From contig NC_057376.1 in assembly GCF_016906535.1 (NCBI RefSeq), forward strand, positions 2,170,001 through 2,234,000: a stretch of 64,000 nucleotides of DNA, read 5' to 3'. The position numbers and the translations under genes were made by a program. Positions 11,062 to 22,300 of this stretch are shown piece after piece. The notes beneath the pieces were generated by a model. That model was not told where the DNA came from, ran no database searches, and saw nothing but the letters and a program-made list of their open reading frames with translations. Each line of letters starts with the position of its first letter. The first letter of the stretch is position 1. This DNA comes from Rhizoctonia solani (Eukaryota; Basidiomycota; Agaricomycetes; Cantharellales; Ceratobasidiaceae).

Positions 11062-11751
11062 TTGAAATCCTACTAATAAACCTGCAGATTTTGAGTTGAT
11101 CCATATATATATCATGACAATTGCAAATATTTATTTTCAAACCACCTTAAATGCCCAAATTAGGCATCTTCCTGCCATTTTAGGAAGTCGACACCACCAT
11201 AAATGGAAAGAGCGGCCTTGATTACCCTAGAAAGTTCACACATTGGCCCAGTACATATAGTAACTTAACCCTCTTTTAACACAATTACTATTATCAGGCT
11301 TTATCAGCAATTCCTATTGACTATTGGCCAGTAGCTGGAATTTCATCACTCGATTGAACAAAGTTGCCCTAATCGAATGATGAAATTGCGAACAAGTTGT
11401 CCGTGAATTTCGTCATTCGATTAGGCAAAGTTCCTCTAATCGAATGATGAAATTCGTGGACAACTTGTTCGCAATTTCATCACTCAATTAGGGCAACTTT
11501 GCTCAATTGAGTGATGAAATTTGCTGGCTAAGTGAATTAGAGGGCTATATGCTTATACTAAGAGACTAGCAAAAGCTGTAGACTAGGGTTATTGAGTCCG
11601 CTCTTTCCATTTATGGTAGTGTCGACTTCCCAAAATGGAAATCCAATGCCCTATTAGGGCATCAATGTCAGATTTCATATGACATTTTCAAATACCCTTG
11701 ATATGTATATGAATCAACTCGGAATCACGTGGTTACTTAGCAGGATTTCAA
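11062..11751. mobile_element. Fold-back (long inverted repeat) element
   Basis: Two imperfect arms of about 340 bp are inverted around a centre near 11430. Matching blocks include TTGAAATCCT at 11062 with its complement at about 11751, GAGTTGAT near 11093 with its complement near 11718, a segment of about 50 bp with AAGTCGACAC at 11188 against 11628, and a tight inner palindrome made of ATTTCATCA/TGATGAAAT units. There is no ORF. It is non-autonomous and looks like a MITE or fold-back transposon. Target duplications could not be fixed. Confidence 0.75.
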
Positions 11752-11924
11752 TATCTAAGCGGATTACATAACTTGTCAAATGTAAATATGGACCCTGTCA
11801 CGTGATATATATGTCAAACGATCCGGAATTGATGGATTTCCTAGTAGAATTTCATTTTCAGACTAGATTATGAAGCAGGATTCAAGTGTAGGGGTCATTT
11901 AATGTGAGGCACACTGAAGCATAG

Positions 11925-12242
11925 GTTGGTGTGGCTGATACTGTTTCTGATTAGATATAGGACCAGAGAATGTAGAAAGAAGTATATTGTATATAGAAGC
12001 AAATATATATTAATAGTTTAACTAATTACAAAGTATGAACAAGAGTGAGAGTGAGATAGAATAGGATGGGTCTTTAAGAGGCAGAAAAAGCCCCCTTATA
12101 TACCTGTGAACAAACCAGTCAAGTCACTTGTAGGCATGACATGTACTTACTGTGCATTACTGTACATATAGCTTATTGGCTAGCTCACACTGACTTGATT
12201 ACATGGAAGATACTAGATCTTTCTAGTATATACAAGTTATTT
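11925..12242. repeat. Probable decayed copia-type solo LTR
   Basis: Its layout resembles the copia LTR at 52649-52919. The shared order is a GAGAGTGAGAT-like purine run, then CTTATATACC, then ACTAGATCTTTCTAGTATATACAA near the end. Termini are uncertain, and identity to the intact LTR is low. Confidence 0.35.
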
Positions 12243-12680
12243 TGTTACACTCCCTTAACATATACCACTGGAATTGCATTATTTTTCTGATATTTCTACT
12301 ATTTTTTCCGAACCCTTTATCTTATGTTTTTTGATCATGTGACCTTGGTGCTTATTATGCCAACATGCTGCGTCAAGATGCCATGCCAAGGGCGCTTAGG
12401 AGAAATCCATGCTTCTGTGCAGCCCACAGCATGCTTCTTATTTTATATGTACACTTCTTTTCTCATGCACATGGACCACTTGTAGATGGTCTCCCTTGTC
12501 ATAAATACAGCAGGAAAATTGCTTGGAGACCCCAAGTTGATTTTACCTTGTCTCATACTCATTGAGGAGGATCCTATCAGCCAGCTAAGTAGCTGGCCCC
12601 CAGTAGTTCAGTTGCTTATCCCCTTAGCTCACTCACCACACCTCCCAGGCCTAAGGCCCCCTTGCCATAGTAGATAGGTT
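12243..12680 (+). repeat. LTR-C, 3'-truncated copy
   Basis: It begins TGTTACACTCCC and follows the LTR-C order (GATCATGTGACC, GCGCTTAGGAGAAATCCA, a TAAATACAGCAGGAAAATTGC core, then AGCTAAGTAGCTGGCC). It loses similarity near 12680 instead of ending in GTGTACxACA. Confidence 0.7.
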
Positions 12681-12972
12681 TTAAGCCCACCTAGGATTTG
12701 TCTCCTAACCATCCTAGGATCCTGGGATACTAGAATGAGCCCTAGGATGGACCTAGGATGGACTGGTGAGTGACCAACTTTCCCAGTTCCCAGTTTCCCA
12801 GTTTCCCAGTTTCCCAGTTCATTCCCTTTGGTTAGGATTCACTGCCTGACTAAGATCACTCCCACCAGCCAGCTTGTATGTGCATAGCATACTTGGTATG
12901 CCCACCCCACTGTGCTCACATGTTGCAACTTCCACAGCATACCTAGTATGCCCCTCCCGGACCAGAGCTGTG
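12681..12972. other. Unassigned repeat-like DNA with TTTCCCAG run
   Basis: It contains CCTAGGAT-type degenerate repeats and a short tandem of TTTCCCAG-like units at about 12778-12822. It is the target into which the nested LTR-A block inserted. No gene seen. Confidence 0.45.
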
Positions 12973-12999
12973 TGTCCTAGACGTCTGTAAGGATGTTGA

Positions 13000-13448
13000 T
13001 GTCATGACTCAGCTTGGACCTATGGTACAAGAGGGTTTTAAGTCCGTGGCCCTATCACCAATGGACTATGAGACAATAGAGGGGCAACAAAGGCCCAGGG
13101 GATGTGGTTATGGGTAGAGGGCAACAAAGGCCTGGGTTAGGGTTTTTTAAGTAATGTGCACTAATGGCCAACTATGGGCCTGGGCAAGGGGATAGGTGAG
13201 ATGAGGTAGAATTGACAAAGAGGTCAAGTCTTGCTGTTTTAGTGGCAACTTGACCTGGTTTAAATACATGAGGGAAGCCACATCAAAAACAATAGTACTA
13301 AATAATGAGTCATTTACAATTTCACATCATATATCAAATATGTCACGTGGTCTTGATGAGTCATAAATATATACCAAAAAAGGAAAGTGTCTTGGAAAAA
13401 AGGTAGAAAATAGTAGAAAATTATGTCATACCAATGAAGGTCATGACA
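13000..13448 (-). repeat. Solo LTR-B nested in LTR-A
   Basis: A 449-bp LTR starting TGTCATGACT and ending GTCATGACA; reverse-complemented, it matches the 3' LTR of Gypsy-B (37281-38294). Flanks are GTTGA and GTCAA. Uninterrupted LTR-A reads GTCAA at this point, so the left duplication has changed by transitions. Confidence 0.85.
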
Positions 13449-13998
13449 GTCAAGGGCACAGGCGCTTGCGGCTGTGTGGATATACAATAGTACCGCTTAA
13501 GGCGGCAAGGTCTACCCTACAACGTCTTAACTACTAAACAACAATGACCAGGGCTGTAAGGGCAATGGCTAGCTACGTATGTATGATGGAGTTGACACTT
13601 AAGGTGTTGGTGAGCTACTTAGTGATCTGGCTGTAAGGCCTCATACAAGTGGGGATGCAACAAGAGGTAATCAACCTGGGTGTTACCATGGTTGGTTGGC
13701 CTCCTTATATATTACAAGTCTGAGCTAATTACAAATACATTATATGCAAAACTGTATCAAATAGGAACCCCGCTCTGCAGTTGGTCTTACTCATGTGTAC
13801 GTGTCACTCACGTGTCATAGTGATGTCATCCAGTGGAGGTGGCTACGTATGCTGCGGTAAGCGCAGATGGGGACGCGGCTTGGCGCTTAGCGTATGATAT
13901 AAGCGCCAAGGTCATGTGATTGAAAATGTTGTCTGTTTGCCTTTGTTTAAAATCGAGAAAATGGGAGTAAATTTCCTGGTATCTAGTGTGTCTACAAC

Positions 13999-14559
13999 TG
14001 TTGTACACCACTGTAAGGTGGGTACATGCTGGTGGAGGCAGGCACTTAAGGCCGTACTACTACAAGCAACACTGATCTAACTAACCAACTAGGCTATACT
14101 AACGCCACTTATGGTGGACTTCTACTAACTACTGGCAACAATGGGGCCTGAGGCCTGGAGGTGTGGTAGGTCAAGTAAAAGGGGTAAGTGCTTCTGACTA
14201 ATGGGGGCCGGCTACTTAGCTGGCTGGATACCTTCTCTAATGTGTAAGAGACAAGGTAAAATCAACTTGGGGTTTCCAAGCAATTTCCCTGCTGTATATA
14301 TAGACAAGTCTGTAAAGTACATGTGGTCTGTGCATGTGTGAAAAGAAGACTACATGTGAAAAGAGAAGCGTGCTGCGGGCTGCGCAGAAGCGTGGATTTC
14401 TCCTTGGCGCCCTTGGCACGGCATCTCGGCGCAGCATCTTGGCATAATAAGCGCCGAGGTCACGTGATCGGAAAACAAAAGATATAGAGTCCGTAAAAAA
14501 TAGTAGAAATAATAGAAAAATCGTCCAATTCCAATGGTATCAATTAGGAGATTATAACA
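13999..14559 (-). repeat. Solo LTR-C nested in LTR-A
   Basis: 561 bp, starting TGTTGTACACC and ending GATTATAACA, with a perfect ACAAC duplication at 13994-13998 and 14560-14564. It lies one base inside the end of LTR-A. Confidence 0.92.
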
Positions 14560-14565
14560 ACAACA

Positions 14566-15326
14566 CTGTGTGACTATGTAAGGGCCTTTGCTTTGAGAAG
14601 CAGTGTACTGGTACCCATGCTGTCACACCAACCGGCTCCTTGTGGTCACGGTGCACCAAGTACACCACTTGGTGGAGCAGCTCCAAGCTTCTTGTCACAC
14701 CAGGTGTACTCTTCTGTGCACAGCATACTGTGTACGCTACTTGCTGACACAGCCCATTGCTTCTTCTTGTCATGCATCACACAGCTCTTCTCTCCTGCAG
14801 GCGGCGTACCCAGTGCGCTTTTGCTGTGACCACTCCTCATGCTTACTGAGCTTGCTGTATGGTCTGCTTCTTGGGGTGGTGCACCCTGTGCACTAGCTGG
14901 TGATCCATGTGCTCTTCTGCGTTCTTTTTGCCGTATGTGTCTAACTCTTTTGTATTACTTTACCTCATGTCAATTGTAATAGCTGCTTTGTTTCACTAGC
15001 ATGCATCAACATGCAGCAAAAACTTAATGAGCAACGTGTTTGCTACACCCCTAACACCACGCACTGCCAACATCAGTACCAACTATTAACTATTACATGC
15101 GCCCTTCACCCATTTCAAATACCGACCTTCAGGTCCTGTATTTCAGCACCCAACTTTGCCTCCAATTAACTCACAAACCTCCCCCCCATGCAATATGCCA
15201 GCTCCTACAATTTGGATAGGTTATTACAAAGTAGTAGGTTGGTGGTAGGTTGAACCAAGCTACACTGCAGGGTGAACTGTGATATGGCACAGGGTGGGAA
15301 CCAGGTGGACACAACCCACATATGGT
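14566..15326. other. Unassigned DNA, no gene seen
   Basis: Continuation of the target DNA interrupted by LTR-A. It contains several short inverted and direct motifs (GGTGTAC, TACACCACTTGG). Overlapping frames of up to 97 codons look like chance. Confidence 0.45.
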
Positions 15327-15880
15327 GTTAGGGTGGATTATAGGGAAAGCATCAGCCCTCCTACAAAAAGTTGCGTACTTTACACACAGCAATACCACCA
15401 TCCCCTAAGTTAGGGTGAGTCATGTGACAACTGACCACCCACCCCACATAGAATTGCATACAACATGCAAAATTATAGCACCATGGTCAATGTTAGGGTG
15501 AGTCACATGATCAATGATTACTCCTTGTACTCACAGTTGCGTACCAAGTATGCAGCTATATGACCCACAATCATGTTAGGGTGAGTCACATGACCACCCA
15601 CCACTCTACTCATGCAGAGTTGCGTACCAAGTATGCAACTATACTGCACACAATTGTGCTAGGGTGAGTCATGTGATCATCCACTGCTCTACTCATGCAG
15701 AATTGCGTACTTGGTATGCAACTATATCACACACAACTGTGTTAGGGTGAGTCACATGACCACCCACTGCTCTACTCATGCAGAGTTGTGTACTTGGTAC
15801 ACAACTATACCACACACAGTAATGTTAGGGTGAGTCACATGACCACTCACCACTCTACCCCTTACTATTTTTTAAGGATG
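15327..15880. repeat. 83-bp tandem minisatellite
   Basis: Units start with GTTAGGGTGAGTCACATGA or a close variant at 15409, 15492, 15575, 15658, 15741 and 15824, spaced exactly 83 bp. A weaker unit starts at 15327. Later parts share ACTCATGCAGAGTTGCGTAC and GTATGCAACTATA. No indels occur between starts although substitutions are common. Confidence 0.93.
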
Positions 15881-16253
15881 TACTAGCGCTGTCTCCCCTT
15901 TGATTGTTTTATGCAAAATGTCTCTTGATGTTTTGCAGCTAAGCTTACAACTCTGAGAACCTGGTATGTGATAGCCAGGTGTCTCAAAAACCTTACATGT
16001 AGCTCTATAATTATTATCAATCACAACATTGCATGTACTCAACAAAACATTTGACCTATCTTGTTTGACCCACCCATGAATGCACCCTCAGTCCAGTGAT
16101 CCAACACAGAAGATTAGCTGCTGCTGACCAAGCATGAAACAATCAACAAGTGCACCAGTTTGCAAGAACAGCAACTGACTTGGGATCTTTGATCATGTAC
16201 ATAGACTTGCAAAATCACTAATATATACAGATGATATTACTACATACAGTAGG
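15881..16253. other. Unassigned AT-rich DNA
   Basis: No gene or repeat recognised between the minisatellite and the Tc1-like remnant. Confidence 0.4.
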
Positions 16254-16958
16254 CCACAAATCAAATGGGACACATGACTACCTTGACTTCAAGCTGCTGC
16301 AATGGGCCATGTACTCTTATTCATAGTGACGTACAATAATAAAAAAGTTCTAACTAAGTGACCTCTATCATGATGCAAAATTTCTTGTAAATTGGTAGTG
16401 ACTTTGAGGAGAAATAGGGGGATTAAGCGTTTTTATTGTCCCATTTGATTTGTGGATGACTAATCATTTCCGGCCCTCTTACCCCCAACTGGCCTCTACA
16501 CACCTATTAAAGCCCTGTAGAGTGATACAAGCCAGCTCAGCCTCTTCTTACAATGCCTACTTGTAGTCCTCAGCATTCTCCAGAAGTTTGAGCTTGGATT
16601 CTGGCTCTTTATGAGACCGGATTGACTATCCAGTTGGTCTCTGCCAAACTTGGCATCCCTTGCTCAACTGATGCTCACACATGCAGCAATTATGAGAGAA
16701 CACGCAGCTATCACTCCAACAGAGCTAGGTTAGGACACCCTTGTAAGATGAGACTTGCCAATGCAAAATTTGCCGCTCTCTTGCTCTCTTGCAACTGGCT
16801 TGCAACTGCATCTCAGCTCTGTTGGGACTACTTTCCTCATGTCTCAGCCAAGACTGTCTGCCGCCGCCTTTGCAAGCTTGGCATATACAACTACGCTTGG
16901 CACTGTGTAGCTTAATCAGAGAAACTAGGTTGCTAGGTAGGCTTGGTCCCAACCTGGG
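16254..16958 (+). pseudogene. Tc1/mariner-like transposase remnant
   Basis: From the ATG at 16553 the frame reads a short peptide, an in-frame TGA (16589-16591), then AWILALYETGLTIQLVSAKLGIP and, later, RARLGHPCKMRLANAKFAALLL and HVSAKTVCRRLCKLGI, ending at 16915. This order (helix-turn-helix, GRP-like linker, second HTH with a VSxxTVxRRL motif) is the paired DNA-binding region of Tc1-type transposases. No DDE catalytic domain follows. Upstream, CCACAAATCAAATGGGACA (from about 16255) recurs inverted as TGTCCCATTTGATTTGTGG near 16438, which suggests a terminal or subterminal inverted repeat. Gypsy-A inserted just downstream. Confidence 0.55.
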
Positions 16959-17541
16959 TGTCCTAGACGTCTGTAAGGACGTCAAGGAGGGGGGGGCGCT
17001 TGCGGCTGGATGTATCTAAGTGAAAACCGCGTAAGGCGGTGGCAAGCTATCCTACAACAACAACCAGCTATACTACAATGCCCAAGGCTGTAAGGGCAAT
17101 GGCAAGCTATGTAAGTACAACAAGAAGGCCGCTTAAGGCAGTGTGGACTGAGTAACTAAGTAGGTTTGCTGGGCTGTAAGGCCCTTGTACAATGTAGGAT
17201 GCAACAAGAGGTAATCAACCTGGGTGTTACCATGGTCAGTTGGCCTCCTTATATATTACAGGAGAGAACTATTTACAAATACATTATATGCAATTCCGTA
17301 TCAAATAAGAACCCCGCTCCGCAGTTGGTCTTACTCATGCATACGTGTCACTGACGTGTCATGATGTCATCATAGGTGGAGGTGGCTATGTATGATGAGT
17401 AAGCACGGATGGAGACGTGGCTTGGCGCTAAGCGTATGATATAAGCGCCAAAGTCACGTGATTAGAAAAGTTGTCCGTTTGTCTTTGTTTAAATTTGAGA
17501 AAATGGGAATAAATTCCCTGGTATCAAATGTGTCTACAACA
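16959..17541 (-). repeat. LTR-A, 3' LTR of Gypsy-A
   Basis: 583 bp, TGTCCTAG to CTACAACA on the plus strand. On the element strand, TAATATATAA (17249-17258) is a TATA box. The run AGGTTGATTACC (complement of 17210-17221) lies about 30-40 nt downstream, where transcription should start. The polypurine tract (AAAGGGGGGGCAG on the minus strand) ends at the LTR boundary. Confidence 0.9.
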
Positions 17542-20500
17542 CTGCCCCCCCTTTAAGGGCCTTGGCAGCGCCAAGGGCCTTTTCCTTCATTTCTTTTTCG
17601 AATTTTTTCAGGATTTTTTTGGCGTTTTTGAGGTTTTCCCTTGGTTCCCAGGTGTTCTCCTCTGATCCATAGCCTTTCCATTTAACCCTAAAAAACCATT
17701 TTCCGTCCCTTTTTTCCATGTCTGTGACTCCTTCTACTTTGTATTCCTCCTCCCTGTCCATGGTGACTGGAGGCGGACAGTTCTTGAACGTGCGTTTAGC
17801 ATCCCTTTTCACCTTTGACAGTAGTCCTATGTAAAAGATGTTGTGGATTCTCATAGATGGCAGGAGTTTCAGGCGGTAAGCGCAGTCAGAGATCTTCTTG
17901 GTTATCTCAAAGGGGCCTATGCGTTGTTCAGTTAGCTTTGGACTCAGGGTCTTTAGCTTCACGTTCTTGGCGTCTAGCCAGGCCTCTTTGCTGACTTCAA
18001 AACTGATTGGTTCTCCTGTTTCTCCGGCTGTCATTTGTGTCTTTGATTGCCGGAGTGCCGCCTCTATTTCCCGCCACTGTGCCTCCATTTGGGTTGCCAG
18101 GTTGTCTGCCTCTGGTATGTTGGTTGGGACATTACTAGGAGTAAGGGCCGGTTCCCATCCATATAGTGCCTTGAATGGGGATTTGCCAGCTGAGCTGTGA
18201 ACGGCGTTGTTGTAGGCAAATTCCGCCATTGGTAACCATTTGACCCAGTCTTTCTGGTTGACCCCTGAGTAGGCCTGTAGGAAGTGTTTGACTGTAGGGT
18301 TCACACTTTCTGTTTGCCCGTCACTTTGTGGGTGATAAGCTGAGGAAAAGTGAGGGTTTATCCCCAGGCATTGGTACAGTGCCTTTAGGAACTTGTTGTT
18401 AAAGACTCTTCCTCTGTCCAAGACCATCTTCTCAGGCATGCCGTAACGCTTCCATATGTGTTGTAGGAAGAGGTCCGCTAATTCTGGGGCCTTGAGTTTC
18501 TTGGAACATTCTACCAGGATGACGTATTTGGTAAAGCTGTCCACTATGACTAAGATGGAGTCACTATTGCCATCCTTGGGTAAGTCTACAATCATGTCAT
18601 AAGACACGTGCTGCCAGGGTCTAGTAGGGAGCTCCAGGGGTTGGGGCGGTATTGAGGTGTACTTGGGCTTCCAAATCCGTTGGCAAGTCTCACAAGAATC
18701 CATGTGCCAATATGTGTCACTGTGGATGCCAGGCCAATAGTATACACGTGAGATCAGTTCCAGGGTCCATTGTCTCCCCAGATGTCCTGCCAGGGGGCTG
18801 TCATGGTAGATGCAAAGTAATTCCGTCCTTAGTGTGCCAACGTCAGGGACCACAATACGCCCTTGGTAAAATAATAGACCGGCTTCCATTTGATAATCCT
18901 TGAAGGCCCTTTTGATGGATGGAGGTGCCTTTGACTCATTTTGGAGGAATTGGAGTATTTCCTCCAAGGATTTGTCCTGATCTAGGGCTGCCTCAATCTG
19001 GCATTGGAGTTCCTTTTCTGGCGTTACTAAGGCTACATTGGCAAATATGGGGGTAGGGAGCATGGTCTGGGTGGCGGGTGGAATGTTGGCATGGTCGGAG
19101 CATTGCAAGAGGGCATCAGGTTTCCCAGACTGCTTTCCCAGGCAGTACACAATTTGGAAGTTATAACCTGCTAACAGTAAGTGCCATCTAGCGTGACGAC
19201 AGTCAAACGTTTGGGACTCCTTCCAGTACTCCAGGTTACAATGGTCCGTGAATACAGTAACAGGGTGGAGGGTTCCTTCCAGGAAGATACGCCAGTATTT
19301 GAAAGAGCAAATGATAGCAAGTAGTTCTTTGTCATGTGTATCATAGTTTTTTTCTGCCCCTTTGAATGACTCAGACAGGAATCCTAATGGGTGTAGTTGG
19401 CCGTCTTCCTGCTGTTGGCTTAGTATAGAGCCTAGTGCTGCGCTGGATGCGTCTGTTTCCAGAAAGTAAGGTTTTGACGGGTCGGCATGACAGAGTACCA
19501 GGGCGTTTGTGATGGCATTTTTTAACCATTGGAAGGCTTCTTGTTCCCTTGTATCCCATTTCCAGGGTGTGTCCTTCTTAACCAGGTTGTGTAATGGCCT
19601 GGCTATATGACTGAAGTTGGCAACAAAGCAACATAGGAAATTGGCAAATCCCAAGAACAACTGGACTTCCTTGACCTTTGTTGGGGTAGGCCATTCCTGG
19701 ACGGCTTGGATTTTGAGTTTATCCAAGCTAAAACCCTTGTCTGACACTATTATTCCCAGGTATTCCACTGATGTCACATGGAAGGTGCACTTTGAGGCCT
19801 TGCAGAACAATTGGTTCTCCAGTAAGCGCCGTAGGACTTCATGGACGTGTTGGGTGTGGCTTGCATCATCCTTAGAATAAATTAGGATGTCATCAAGGTA
19901 GATGATGACGCAAACGTCCAATAGGTCCTTGAACAGGTCATTCATGAAGTGTTGGAATGAGGCGGGAGCATTTGTCAAACCAAAAGTCATAACCAGGGAT
20001 TTGTAGAGACCATACTTGGTGCGGAAGGCCGTTTTCCACTTGTTGCCTTTTTTGACCCAGACGTTATTATAACCCCATCTTAGATCTAACTTAGTAAAGA
20101 CCTTGGCACTGCGGAGCTGGGCCATGAGGTCATCTGGACGGGGTAATGGATATACGTTCTTCTTGGTCCAATTGTTTAGGCGGCGGTAGTCAACTACCAG
20201 ATGACAGGAGCCATCCTTTTTGGGAACAAACATGACAGGGGAACTAATGGATGATTTGCTGGGGCAGATCTTTCCAGCCTTAAGTTTGTCCCTGAGCCAA
20301 TCCTTGAGTGTAGCGGATTTGGCATCAGTCATGCTATAAAGAGGGGAGTTTAGGGGGCCCTGTTCCGTAAGTTCTATCCCAATGTTGTAGTGTCTATGGG
20401 GAGGGAGCTTGTTGAATTCCTCTTCTCCAAATACCTTGGCGTATTGATGGTACTTGGGGGGTACTCCTTCAAGAGGGTTCTTGTCAGCTTCTTCCTCTTC

Positions 20501-20926
20501 AGCAATGGCTACCTGTTCCAGTGGAGTGTGAGGGAAGGAAAGGGTACGCATGTTCCAATCAATCTCTGGGTTGTGGGTGTCTAACCATTTCAATCCTAAG
20601 ATAGCAGCGTGAGACCCTGTGTTACAGATTAGGAAGGTCTTGGTCATTCATTTGCCATCAAAGGAGAAGGTAAGATTAGCCTTCTTCCAGATCTTGCCAG
20701 CCTGGGGGCTCAACCCATCAAGCATAGTAACGGTGCAAGGAGTTGGGAGATCTATTAGGGGTAGGCGTAATGCCTTGGCAATTTGTGGGTGAAGAAATGA
20801 GGACGTAGTGCCTGAGTCTATCAGGACTTCTAAGTGTTCTGCTTGTTTCTCTGGTTGTATGGAAATAGTAAAGAGGGGGGATGTTCTATTGGTACTATGC
20901 AATATATTACAAATTTCCAAGATCAA
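17534..20926 (-). pseudogene. Gypsy-A pol (PR-RT-RNase H-IN-chromodomain), one internal stop
   Basis: One frame runs from 20926 to 17534, broken only by a TGA at 20648-20650 (reading DGK-stop-MTKTF). The protease part has the LIDSGTTSSF active site. In the 1037-residue downstream part, RT has VDYRRLN, FTKLDLRWGYNN and the catalytic box YLDD near residue 250. RNase H has ETDASSAALG and YDTHDKELLAI. The integrase zinc finger is H-x-H plus CETC around residues 620-655. The IN catalytic triad is visible as SYDMI, LDRGRVFNN and DGQTESVN. A chromodomain (EEEYKVEGV, WFFRVKWKGYGSEENTWEP) lies at about residues 965-1010, the hallmark of chromoviruses. The stop codon TAG is supplied by the first bases of the LTR (TGTTGTAG). 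Confidence 0.9.
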
Positions 20927-20967
20927 ACCAGAGTCCTTGGGGTCCTTGCACGCAGCAGCAGGTACCC

Positions 20968-22300
20968 TTACTCTTTTCCCAATTGGTACTCAGAGTCTTT
21001 GCCAGTCTTGGCGGTTTCCTTGGCTTTCCCCTTGTCCTTGATAGGGGTTGCCTTCCAGCCTGTGCGGCATTCCGCAAACTTGTGGCCCATTTTGCCACAT
21101 TTGATACAGGCGCCTGCGGCGCGGCAGCAATTTCTTTTCTCTTCCAACACAAAGTTGGGATTGTTGGAGAGCTTCTTGGAACTGGTATTTGACTGGCCAG
21201 TACTCATCCCCCTTACAGGGTTGGATGTTTTGCTAGACTTATTGTCCCTTGGCAGGTGGCTAGCACGCTCCTCTCAAAGAGTGTTGTTGATGACAAGTGC
21301 TGCGTTCTGAAGCTAAAGAAGGGTGCGGGGACGGTGCTTGCGGGTTGCTATCTGTTGGCTGACCTCCCAATGGAGGCCGCGGGCAAACTGGCCTCTAAGG
21401 GCCACATTGTTCCAGTCCAGTTCCATAGCAAGGGTTCTGAACTTAGTAATGTAGTCTGCGCATATGCCGGACTGGGTGAGCGTGGTGATCTTCTGCTCAG
21501 CAGCCCTTGTGGTGTCAGGGTTGCCAAATGCTGCCAGGAATTCTATCTTGAACCCTTCAACCGTTTGGATAATGGCCCGGTGTGAGCCAAGCTGATCAAG
21601 GTGAGGGTGGGCCCAAGCCCCGGCGGAGTCCTTCATGTTCATCAAGGGGAAGGATAGAACCTCTTGATTGGTGGGGAACATCCGCGAGTTAAGGCGGGTC
21701 CATGCCAACATCCTTGTGAGCCACTGCTTGGCTTCACTCCCAATCTTGCCTGTATAGGCATCTGGATGGTCTACTTTGACTGGGGCAGGATAGGCGGCGG
21801 CAACTGGAGCCAGAGGTGGAGGGGCAGCTGTCCCAATTGGGGATTGGAGACGTGGAGATAGAGGGGGAGAAGGGACTTGCGGGGGCACTGCTTGGTCTGG
21901 GGCTGGCTGGGCAAAAATAGGGAGCCCCTTGGAAGGTTTGGGCCAGAATGAGACCCAACTAGTTGGTCCAATAGGGTCAACTTTTGATAGGGGGCGTGGC
22001 GTTGCTTCCACAACCAGGGGTTTGGTATCCTCTGGGGTCCGGGGCCCGTGAAGCTGGAGGCTTTTAAGCCCATCCTTGACAGTATTGACGGCTTGGGAGA
22101 TGTTCTCAAGGTTGGTACAGGCCTTGACTCCTGCCTCTCAGACTTCTTCCACCTTTCTTTTGAGGTTCTCAACTTGGCCAAGGAGGCCAAGGAGGAGGCT
22201 TGTGATACGCTTGAGGGAGACTTCCCCAAGTTCAACAAAGGGGGCTGCCGGAAGGTGGGGTCCCAGCTCCCCTTGATTGATTGGGGAGCAGGCTCAAGAG
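20968..22300 (-). pseudogene. Gypsy-A gag, multiply broken
   Basis: The N-terminal part (from about 22270, before the ORF at 22011) reads as a coiled-coil-like stretch (LLLGLLGQVENLKRKVEEV) interrupted by TGA. The capsid-like part (22011-21313) contains YTGKIGSEAKQWLTRML and ADYITKFRTLAMELDW, then a stop or frame break before the nucleocapsid (21207-20968), which holds a CX2CX4HX4C knuckle (CIKCGKMGHKFAEC). The gag end (QLGKE-stop) is homologous to the intact gag end of Gypsy-D2 (ELEKE-stop). Confidence 0.8.

Larger units (their letters stand above)
12973..14565 (-). repeat. Solo LTR-A carrying nested LTR-B and LTR-C
   Basis: LTR-A is in reverse orientation, starting TGTCCTAGACGTC and ending CTACAACA. 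Removing the nested LTR-B (13000-13448) and LTR-C (13999-14559) and their duplications leaves about 573 bp, matching the other copies (580-583 bp). A perfect 5-bp target duplication, CTGTG, flanks it at 12968-12972 and 14566-14570. It is therefore a solo LTR left by recombination. Confidence 0.9.

Noticed and set aside
15327..15880. CRISPR-like array
   Set aside because: The whole 83-bp unit is repeated, with no unique spacers, and the window is eukaryotic.
20808..21585. Plus-strand ORFs of 77-158 codons
   Set aside because: They lie antisense to the Gypsy-A protease, knuckle and capsid and have no motifs.
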